Assembly (NCBI GenBank): GCA_945869355.1
Contig: CAMBPA010000104.1
Span: forward strand, 1 to 5,764
Source of the DNA: Bordetella parapertussis
GTDB lineage: Bacteria > Pseudomonadota > Gammaproteobacteria > Burkholderiales > Burkholderiaceae_B
Length of the DNA: 5,764 nt
Reading direction: 5' to 3'
Shown one piece after another: positions 1-5,764 of this stretch. A program made the translations under genes and the position numbers. The notes under the pieces are model-generated. The model searched no databases. It worked only from the letters and a program-made list of their open reading frames with translations, and had not been told where the DNA came from. Within the stretch, counting starts at the first letter, position 1; each line of letters begins with the position of its first letter.

Positions 1-22
1 TCGATCTAAATCGCTTCCACGC

Positions 23-43
23 GCGGGCCCCTTCGAGGCTCGC
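23..43 (+). other. GC-rich stem-loop upstream of rho
   Basis: A 7-bp stem can form between 23-29 (GCGGGCC) and 37-43 (GGCTCGC), with one G-U pair and a 7-base loop (CCTTCGA). No T-run follows, so it does not meet the pattern of an intrinsic terminator. It could be the 3'-end hairpin of an upstream gene outside the window, or a structured 5' element of the rho leader. The pairing is seen directly; the function is inference, and a 7-bp stem in a GC-rich stretch could be chance. Confidence 0.25.
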
Positions 44-70
44 CACTGACTCTGCTTAGCGCGAGCTGTT

Positions 71-130
71 CTGCTTCAACTACCCTTGGTTTCTTTCATA
101 TCCCGCTTCTTTACTGAAGTCTCTTTTCTA
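71..130 (+). promoter_or_regulatory. Pyrimidine-rich, G-poor rho leader, candidate Rho loading (rut-like) site
   Basis: By hand count these 60 bases hold 27 T, 18 C, 9 A and 6 G: 75 percent pyrimidine and three C for each G. Twelve YC dinucleotides are spread along it (their C residues at 77, 84, 85, 93, 97, 102, 103, 104, 109, 121, 123 and 128), and no strong stem is visible. C-over-G, unstructured RNA with spaced YC dinucleotides is what the Rho primary RNA-binding site prefers, and rho is known to be autoregulated by Rho-dependent attenuation in its leader in E. coli. The stretch ends 11 bases before the rho start codon. That it acts in this way here is inference. No convincing -35/-10 pair for the rho promoter could be picked out nearby. 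Confidence 0.4.
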
Positions 131-141
131 TAAGCACATCA

Positions 142-1398
142 ATGCACCTTAACGAATTGAAGGCGCAGCACGTTTCGCAGCTGCTCGAAATGGCCGCAGG
201 CCTCGAAATCGAAAACGCCAACCGGCGTCGCAAGCAAGAACTCATGTTTGCCATCATGAAGCGTCGGGCTAAACAAGGCGAACAAATCTTCGGCGACGGC
301 GTTCTGGAAGTCCTGCCAGACGGTTTTGGTTTCTTGCGCTCACCCGATACCTCTTACTTAGCGAGCACCGACGATATTTACATATCGCCGTCCCAAATAC
401 GTCGGTTTAATTTACACACCGGCGACTCCATTGAAGGTGAGGTGCGCACGCCTAAAGACGGCGAGCGTTACTTTGCGCTGGTTAAAGTCGACAAGGTAAA
501 TGGCTTCGCCCCAGAGGCAATCAAACATCGCATCATGTTTGAAAACTTGACGCCTCTGCACCCTGACAAAGTCATGCCGCTCGAGCGCGACATTAAAAGT
601 GAAGAGAATCTGACTGGCCGCATCCTGGATATCTTTGCTCCGATTGGTAAAGGTCAGCGCGGACTGATCGTGGCGAGCCCAAAATCTGGCAAGACCGTCA
701 TGATGCAACATATCGCGCACGCCATCACAACCAACTTCCCCGATGCTGTCATGATCGTGATGTTGGTCGACGAACGCCCTGAAGAAGTCACAGAAATGCA
801 GCGCACCGTGCGCGGCGAAGTGGTCGCCTCGACGTTTGACGAACCTGCAACGCGTCACGTGCAAGTAGCTGAAATGGTGATTGAACGGGCAAAGCGCCTC
901 GTTGAAATGAAGAAAGATGTTGTGATTCTGCTTGACTCGATCACGCGTCTCGCTCGTGCTTACAACACCGTTGTCCCGGCGTCGGGCAAAGTCCTGACAG
1001 GTGGTGTCGACGCGAACGCACTGCAACGCCCCAAGCGCTTCTTCGGTGCGGCCCGAAATCTTGAGGAAGGTGGCTCACTCACAATTATTGGTACGGCCCT
1101 CATCGAGACGGGTAGCCGTATGGATGAGGTGATCTACGAAGAATTCAAAGGAACCGGTAACTCTGAGGTTCACTTAGAGCGCCGCCTTGCTGAGAAGCGG
1201 GTCTACCCGGCCATCAACTTAAATAAATCAGGGACACGCCGCGAGGAATTGCTCATCAAACCAGATCTGCTGCAAAAAATCTGGGTGCTTCGCAAATTTA
1301 TCCACGACATGGACGAAGTGGAGTCCATGGAGTTCATTATGGACAAAATGCGTTCAACCAAGAACAACGCAGAATTCTTCGATATGATGAAGAAGTAA
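142..1398 (+). CDS. rho: Transcription termination factor Rho
   Basis: Hexameric RNA-dependent ATPase/helicase that loads on C-rich nascent RNA and terminates transcription in the cytoplasm. The 418-aa product is full length and aligns without gaps to E. coli numbering at the key sites. The N-terminal helical domain covers about residues 1-47. The cold-shock-like primary RNA-binding domain (about 48-118) has GFGFLR at 61-66, Y80 and ERY at 108-110. The ATPase domain has P-loop ASPKSGKT at 178-185, catalytic E211 followed by R212 (DERPEEV), Walker B ILLDS at 262-266, the Q-loop around K283, K336-G337, R353 and arginine finger R366. The bicyclomycin-contacting positions R212, S266, K336 and G337 are all kept. 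The ATG at 142 gives the family N-terminus; the ribosome site is weak (TAAG at 131-134, 7 bases upstream). Residue 317 is Gly in IIGTAL, where E. coli and related proteins as I recall them have Ala. The gene ends in TAA exactly against the stop of the convergent yhdP. Confidence 0.99.
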   Translation: MHLNELKAQHVSQLLEMAAGLEIENANRRRKQELMFAIMKRRAKQGEQIFGDGVLEVLPDGFGFLRSPDTSYLASTDDIYISPSQIRRFNLHTGDSIEGEVRTPKDGERYFALVKVDKVNGFAPEAIKHRIMFENLTPLHPDKVMPLERDIKSEENLTGRILDIFAPIGKGQRGLIVASPKSGKTVMMQHIAHAITTNFPDAVMIVMLVDERPEEVTEMQRTVRGEVVASTFDEPATRHVQVAEMVIERAKRLVEMKKDVVILLDSITRLARAYNTVVPASGKVLTGGVDANALQRPKRFFGAARNLEEGGSLTIIGTALIETGSRMDEVIYEEFKGTGNSEVHLERRLAEKRVYPAINLNKSGTRREELLIKPDLLQKIWVLRKFIHDMDEVESMEFIMDKMRSTKNNAEFFDMMKK

Positions 1399-4300
1399 TC
1401 AACCGCCCGGGTTGGGAGGTGCCGGTGGCTTTGCCGGTGCATCCATGGGTTCAAGGATTGGATCGTCCCAAGGCCCTTTCACCCGATACTGCACGCTCAT
1501 GGCTTTCTCAAGTGGGTTGCGCAACACATATTGCGTCAACAAGGCGCTGAGCCCTGCAAGTGGGTTGACCATAAAGGCGGTGGCTACCGCCGTGCCGCTC
1601 AGGTCCACGCGCGGCCTGACCTCCGCTTGCATATCCCAAACCTTCTTGTCTAGGTCAGAACCGCCCGCCAGTGCGACAGAGGCAACAGGGCTGCGCACTG
1701 TCAAGTCCTGTGACGTCACGACCCCTGCTGCGATCGTGAAGTTTCCATCAATCGTGTTCCACGGGAAGCCATCTTTGAACTCGTTGCCCACACGGAAATT
1801 CAAACTCAAAATACGCTGTAGCGACTGAAAAGAGAGCAGTTCAAGCAGTCGAGCGCTGCGCGAAGTGACGTGCGCAAATACTCCGTCTTTGAGTGACATA
1901 CTCGCCTGACCGTGCAAACCACCGTAGCGATACACCCATGGGAAATCACCCCAATCGATTCGCCCCGTGAGCCTGCCCTGCCCGCCCTTTACACGGGCTG
2001 GATATCCCATCATGTCGGAAAGCTTGCCGAGATCCTGGATATCGACCTTTGCATCGAGACTCACTCCACGCGAAGGTCCGCTCAAACGCCAATCACCCTT
2101 GGCAACTAAGCTTGCATAGGGGTTTTTTATTTCTAGGTTTTCAATTTTCCATTCTTCGTCTCGACGGACGGTAGCGCCTAGGAGTCGCAAGCTTCCCAAG
2201 CGGCTCCCAAACAGGGTGAAATCGTCAATTGTCAAATCCAAGGCAGGCATCTCAGACCACTGTTTCTCATCAATCATGTCGGTTTTTGGGGGGTCGCCTT
2301 GTCCCGTGCTGGCCGAGCCAAGCGAGAGCTTCGAAAACTGCGCATAGACGCGCCCAGAGACTGCGCCCTGCGCCTCTTGCCAAGAGGCAAAGCCCTCAGT
2401 CTCCTTTGAAGTTAACTTCGCACTCCATTTGCTCTGGTCCTGCCGGTTTGCCGTCAGCGTCAAGGCTGACAAATTCATTTCGCCCCAAATCAACTGAGTC
2501 GCACTTAAGTTGAACTGTTGAAACGTTGGAACAATATTGGCGTTCCCTTTGGCGTCGCTTGATTCGCTTAAGTTCGCCAAAAACGCCTTCCAATCATCCC
2601 AGTCAATTCGATCTAATTTAAGATCTACGGCTAGCCCCGAAGCGGGGAGCGTGGCCTGCCCTCCCATCGCTAAGGCGGCACGATTGAAGAAGGTCGCGCT
2701 CCGAGAGGCTGTCTGGCGCTCGAACCTGCTATTCAAAACATCTGCAAACGAGACAGTCAAGACGTGCTCAACACCCTTCTGGCCCGGCGTATGCATCCAA
2801 CGCGCTGACAACGGCATACGGCGTGCGGCGGTCTTTCCAAGCGGCGCGGGCAATTTAATTGCGATGCCCTCAAGGGAGGATGTCAGCTGCGCATCGAAAC
2901 CTGATCTCGGTAACGGCTTAATCGAACCCGCGTATTTTGTCTTACCCGTAAAAACTGTCAGAGTTTTAGCCGCACTAAGTTTGCGCACGCCTTCGGCCGA
3001 TAAGTCACCATCAAAACTGAGGCCTGGTTGTCCCTGCCCCCAACCTCCCTTCACACGCACGGCTCCACCGAGAAACTGCGCGGTCAGAGAGTCAGTGCGA
3101 ACACTTGCCTCTGTAAAAGCAACAACTCCTTGGACACCGTCCAAACGCAGGTCATCCCCATAGCGAATGTCGTTATCACTGAGTTCAATCGCGCCTTTAA
3201 CCAGAGGCTGCTCAAGGCGATTCAAATCTACAGTGAGCAAAAGCGGAACGCCAATCGATCCGCTCACTTTTACATCATTCAGGAGGGGTAACATATCTTT
3301 CGCAAATGGCGTACCACGCAAAATACGGAGATAATCTTCAGCCAAATTCTTGGTTTGCGCTTGAACCGTCAAGATAGGCTTGGTGCCTAGATCTGGAACA
3401 GACGCCACAAGACTTTGAATCGCGAGCCGCCCCCCATGCGTATCGAATACGGCAGCACGGCTACTACGCACATCCAACGCAAGCTTGTCTAAGGTGACTG
3501 TACCCTGGTCGAGAATAAGAGCCGGCCAACCTAACTTAAGTGATGTCGAAAGATCGTAGCCAATCACGAGATCTTTGACGGCGCTGTCTATTTTGAAGAC
3601 GCCGGGTTGAGCTGGCCTGTCGAATGGGAAATGCGTCAAATCCCCCTTAACGTTGACAGTGGCGTGGGTCACGACTCCAAGCTTGAAGGCATCGCGCAGC
3701 CATCGCCGGGTTGTGTCATCCACAGCAGGCGTCAAATACTGATACAGATTGGCGATAGGTAGATTGGTGAGCGTTCCGTTTAAATCAAGCAAGCCGGCCT
3801 TGGAATCTCCGCCTGGCGTCCAAGCACCCGAGAGCACCACCTCGGCGCCTGCGGTTTTAATCCCGAGCTGTTTGGCTGAAACGGAAAAAACGCCATCCCC
3901 CTTGCGAACAAGCTGTCCTTGAAATGCAATATCCGCAAGGTCTATACGCTCTGGACCAAACCAAGGGCCTTGGAGATGCAGGTTTTTTCCTGAAGCAGAA
4001 AGTATCAAGCCTGCGCGATCGGGAGAACGAAAAAAAATAGGCCAGTCATCATCCCTAAATAAATCGCCCGGCCGCCCAGAGATGCGTAAGGTCATCTGAT
4101 CGATGTCAACACTTTCCTGCCCCTCTGCCGGAATACGCAGACCAATTGACGAACCAGCCAGCTCTAGCGTGGCGTCGGTCAAATGACCTGCACTCAAATC
4201 GCTCCAGAATCTCGCGTGCAGGCGCCCTTCGACTCGAGGGAGATCTACCCAAGGCAACCACGCGCTAGGTTGAAAATCATCCAACTCAAAGAAAATAGTC

Positions 4301-5001
4301 GCCTGGTCGTTTTCATGGGAGGCGAGCAGATTCAGTTTATTTTTTATCTTGGCGACAAATTCGATTCGCTGACCGAGGGCTTTAGGCAGCGAGGCGCTAA
4401 CGCGAAGCTGGTGCGAAAACAAACTATTAACCAAGTCTACGTCTATCCCTTCTAAGACGAGCGGCGGCGCGCCACGCAGACGATCATGCCAAGCAATTCG
4501 TGCCTCGCGCAACTGTAGGTGCCCTTGATCGAGCAGCCATCGCACCGCCAGCGCCTCTGCATCGAAACGAAGGTGTTGCGAGGGCGTATTGTTTAAGACT
4601 TGACCCGCAATAACGATCGAGCCATCCGTGCGCCGCTCAGCGGAAAGCTCAAACCCATTGACTTCCAGCTCTTTGAACCGTAAATCGAAGGTAATCAAGC
4701 TGCGCCAGCCTATGACGGCAAAAGCGTCCGGTACGCGCAAAAATTCTTGCCCCTGTGGGCTAGCCAGCCGAAAATTCTGTATGGCTAAAGTAGGATTTAG
4801 TCCAGACCACCCTCCCGCAATCTGATCGATCGTGACCTGGGCATCAAGAGCTTTGGACAAACGCTGCTCGATCTGCGGGCGCCACTCGTTGACATGGGGT
4901 ATCACCCAAAAACGAACAATCAGCATACCAAGCGCTGCAACGCCGTATGCGAGCAACATGCCAATCACAAGAATTCGTAGGGTATTTTTGATAATTCGCA
5001 A
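1399..5001 (-). CDS. yhdP: YhdP family (TIGR02099, AsmA superfamily) envelope lipid-transport protein
   Basis: A 1200-aa inner-membrane-anchored periplasmic protein, close to the 1266 aa of E. coli YhdP. In E. coli, YhdP, TamB and YdbH are thought to form periplasmic bridges carrying phospholipid to the outer membrane. One membrane segment lies at about residues 9-32 after a basic start (MRIIKNTLR). It is followed by a long periplasmic part of alternating beta-strand character. Family landmarks are [17 protein letters not shown] (36-52), [18 protein letters not shown] with [10 protein letters not shown] (about 422-460), and the AsmA-like C-terminal block [20 protein letters not shown] to [12 protein letters not shown] (about 1040-1186). 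A Pro-rich tail ends the protein. The start is TTG at 5001. An in-frame TAA at 5008-5010 rules out a longer form; ATG at codon 15 would remove the basic residues that set the topology. The ribosome site is weak (GAG 12 bases upstream). It is transcribed divergently from glnE and converges on rho with no spacer. The family is clear; the lipid role is by homology. Confidence 0.96.
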   Translation of the reverse strand: MRIIKNTLRILVIGMLLAYGVAALGMLIVRFWVIPHVNEWRPQIEQRLSKALDAQVTIDQIAGGWSGLNPTLAIQNFRLASPQGQEFLRVPDAFAVIGWRSLITFDLRFKELEVNGFELSAERRTDGSIVIAGQVLNNTPSQHLRFDAEALAVRWLLDQGHLQLREARIAWHDRLRGAPPLVLEGIDVDLVNSLFSHQLRVSASLPKALGQRIEFVAKIKNKLNLLASHENDQATIFFELDDFQPSAWLPWVDLPRVEGRLHARFWSDLSAGHLTDATLELAGSSIGLRIPAEGQESVDIDQMTLRISGRPGDLFRDDDWPIFFRSPDRAGLILSASGKNLHLQGPWFGPERIDLADIAFQGQLVRKGDGVFSVSAKQLGIKTAGAEVVLSGAWTPGGDSKAGLLDLNGTLTNLPIANLYQYLTPAVDDTTRRWLRDAFKLGVVTHATVNVKGDLTHFPFDRPAQPGVFKIDSAVKDLVIGYDLSTSLKLGWPALILDQGTVTLDKLALDVRSSRAAVFDTHGGRLAIQSLVASVPDLGTKPILTVQAQTKNLAEDYLRILRGTPFAKDMLPLLNDVKVSGSIGVPLLLTVDLNRLEQPLVKGAIELSDNDIRYGDDLRLDGVQGVVAFTEASVRTDSLTAQFLGGAVRVKGGWGQGQPGLSFDGDLSAEGVRKLSAAKTLTVFTGKTKYAGSIKPLPRSGFDAQLTSSLEGIAIKLPAPLGKTAARRMPLSARWMHTPGQKGVEHVLTVSFADVLNSRFERQTASRSATFFNRAALAMGGQATLPASGLAVDLKLDRIDWDDWKAFLANLSESSDAKGNANIVPTFQQFNLSATQLIWGEMNLSALTLTANRQDQSKWSAKLTSKETEGFASWQEAQGAVSGRVYAQFSKLSLGSASTGQGDPPKTDMIDEKQWSEMPALDLTIDDFTLFGSRLGSLRLLGATVRRDEEWKIENLEIKNPYASLVAKGDWRLSGPSRGVSLDAKVDIQDLGKLSDMMGYPARVKGGQGRLTGRIDWGDFPWVYRYGGLHGQASMSLKDGVFAHVTSRSARLLELLSFQSLQRILSLNFRVGNEFKDGFPWNTIDGNFTIAAGVVTSQDLTVRSPVASVALAGGSDLDKKVWDMQAEVRPRVDLSGTAVATAFMVNPLAGLSALLTQYVLRNPLEKAMSVQYRVKGPWDDPILEPMDAPAKPPAPPNPGG

Positions 5002-5055
5002 AACTATTTAGAGCTCAAAATTTCGTGCGCAGCATTCTGTGCGGTATTGTGCAAA

Positions 5056-5084
5056 CTTATAACCCAAACTGTCGAAGCTGTCTT
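5056..5084 (-). promoter_or_regulatory. Candidate sigma70 promoter for yhdP
   Basis: Read on the minus strand, AAGACA (5084-5079) is followed by a 17-base spacer and TATAAG (5061-5056). This matches 4 of 6 bases of the -35 consensus and 5 of 6 of the -10 consensus with ideal spacing. Transcription would start near 5049, giving a leader of roughly 48 bases. A TTGACG at 5092-5087 is a better -35 but sits 25 bases from this -10, too far to pair with it. The match is seen; activity is inferred. Confidence 0.4.
5058..5063 (+). promoter_or_regulatory. Candidate -10 element for glnE
   Basis: TATAAC matches the -10 consensus at 5 of 6 positions and lies 36 bases before the glnE start codon, so a transcript would begin near 5070 with a leader of about 30 bases. 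The region 17 bases upstream (TTCTGT at 5035-5040) is a poor -35, so the promoter may need an activator or the call may be wrong. It overlaps the yhdP -10 on the other strand because TTATAA (5057-5062) is self-complementary. Confidence 0.3.
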
Positions 5085-5099
5085 AGCGTCAAACCAAGA

Positions 5100-5764
5100 A
5101 TGACTCAATCTCTGATTTCTCACGCCCTACCCTGGTCCGGGGTGTTGCGCCGCCTCACTCAGGCAAAACCTGAATTTGCGGACTGGCTAGAACAGTCTTG
5201 TCATGAGCCCATTACCGCGGCGCGTATCGAAACTTGGTTCACCGAACTGACAGGCCCCCGATCCCGGGACCTGGCCCTTGACCCGACGACGTGCCGCAAG
5301 GTGCTCAGACAGTTACGTCAACGCACTTTTTATCTGAGTATGATCAGGGATCTGGGCGGCGTCGCTCCACTCGAGGAAGTGGTTGGCGCTATGACAAAGC
5401 TGGCGGATTGGTCCGTCGAGCAAGCATACCGAAGCGTCATCTCAGATATGGCGTCGACGCATGGCATTCCCCGAGACCCGGGCACTGGACGTCCTCAGGA
5501 AATGCTGATCATCGGCATGGGAAAGCTTGGGGGTTGTGAGCTGAACGTATCGTCCGATATAGACCTCGTGATGTTGTACGGAGAGGAAGGCGAGACAAAT
5601 GGCCCGCGGGCGATTAGCCATCACGAGTTCTATGGTCGACTGACTCAGCGAATGATGCCCATCCTTTCCGAGCTGGATGCGGACGGCCAAGTGTTTCGCA
5701 CCGACCTACGACTGCGACCCGATGGCGACTCCGGCCCCTTAGCCTGGAGTCTAGATGCCTTTGA
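5100..5764 (+). CDS. glnE: Bifunctional glutamine synthetase adenylyltransferase/adenylyl-removing enzyme, N-terminal part (runs off the window)
   Basis: GlnE adenylylates glutamine synthetase (less active) and removes the AMP again, under control of the PII protein, to match ammonia assimilation to nitrogen supply. Only 221 of an expected roughly 900-950 residues are present, with no stop before the window edge. The part seen is the N-terminal adenylyl-removing nucleotidyltransferase domain. The signature [18 protein letters not shown] is at 139-156, with the metal-binding Asp pair D153 and D155. [17 protein letters not shown] follows, with D202 as the third acidic residue of the fold. The start ATG at 5100 gives an N-terminus ([10 protein letters not shown]) typical of betaproteobacterial GlnE. 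An in-frame GTG at 5049 is possible but would add an atypical, Cys-containing extension. No strong Shine-Dalgarno is visible. The reading frame is intact throughout. Residue 146 is Cys where Arg, Gly or Ala is more usual. Confidence 0.97.
   Translation, partial: MTQSLISHALPWSGVLRRLTQAKPEFADWLEQSCHEPITAARIETWFTELTGPRSRDLALDPTTCRKVLRQLRQRTFYLSMIRDLGGVAPLEEVVGAMTKLADWSVEQAYRSVISDMASTHGIPRDPGTGRPQEMLIIGMGKLGGCELNVSSDIDLVMLYGEEGETNGPRAISHHEFYGRLTQRMMPILSELDADGQVFRTDLRLRPDGDSGPLAWSLDAF

Noticed and set aside
1..9. TCG ATC TAA could be the last two codons and stop of an upstream trxA (thioredoxin often precedes rho).
   Set aside because: Two codons cannot identify a gene, and the other two frames are also open for short distances. 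It is plausible from gene order only.
129..134. TATAAG as a -10 element for rho.
   Set aside because: It would start transcription at the ATG itself, and there is no reasonable -35 at the proper distance. It more likely contributes the weak TAAG ribosome site.
412..1026. 204-codon open frame on the minus strand inside rho.
   Set aside because: Fully antisense to the highly conserved Rho ATPase. The translation is rich in His, Phe, Cys and Arg with no recognisable domain, as expected for a codon-bias shadow.
1298..1306. TTATCCACG, an 8-of-9 match to a DnaA box.
   Set aside because: A single copy inside the conserved Rho codons for FIHD, with no cluster or AT-rich unwinding region nearby.
1375..1394. 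TTCTTC/GAAGAA inverted repeat at the end of rho as a terminator.
   Set aside because: A 6-bp AT-rich stem with an 8-base loop and no T-run. It encodes the ordinary FFDMMKK tail.
2537..3163. 208-codon plus-strand open frame opposite yhdP, with further ones at 1412-1828, 2229-2513, 3028-3291 and 4183-4455.
   Set aside because: All lie antisense to the intact YhdP frame, have no family motif or ribosome site, and show low-complexity Arg/Ser/Pro composition.
5442..5690. Minus-strand and alternative plus-strand frames (5291-5539) over the glnE start region.
   Set aside because: They overlap the unbroken GlnE frame that carries the diagnostic nucleotidyltransferase motifs.

Overview
The window looks like a conserved chromosomal segment of a betaproteobacterium, most likely of the order Burkholderiales. 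Rho carries the betaproteobacterial signature residues: an MHLNELK start, P-loop ASPKSGKT instead of the enterobacterial APPKAGKT, and an FIHDMDE C-terminal segment. YhdP and GlnE also read as betaproteobacterial versions. I cannot place it at family or genus level from the sequence alone.

Layout: a 141-base upstream region with no recognisable gene holds a GC-rich stem-loop and then a pyrimidine-rich, G-poor leader. It is followed by rho (+, complete, 418 aa). Directly abutting rho, stop codon against stop codon with no base between, is a long convergent gene on the minus strand encoding a 1200-aa YhdP/AsmA-superfamily envelope protein (TTG start). A 98-bp divergent intergenic region separates it from glnE (+), the glutamine synthetase adenylyltransferase/adenylyl-removing enzyme. 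Only the first 221 codons of glnE are present before the window ends.

The three genes belong to unrelated processes: transcription termination, lipid traffic to the outer membrane, and nitrogen control. The sequence suggests three independent transcription units. The features that deserve attention are the likely Rho-autoregulatory leader, the zero-gap convergent junction between rho and yhdP, and the compact divergent yhdP/glnE control region built around a self-complementary TTATAA.

I found no mobile element, tRNA, rRNA, CRISPR array, prophage or defence gene, and no sign of a previously undescribed system. The numerous other open frames lie antisense to or out of frame with the three real genes and are shadows.
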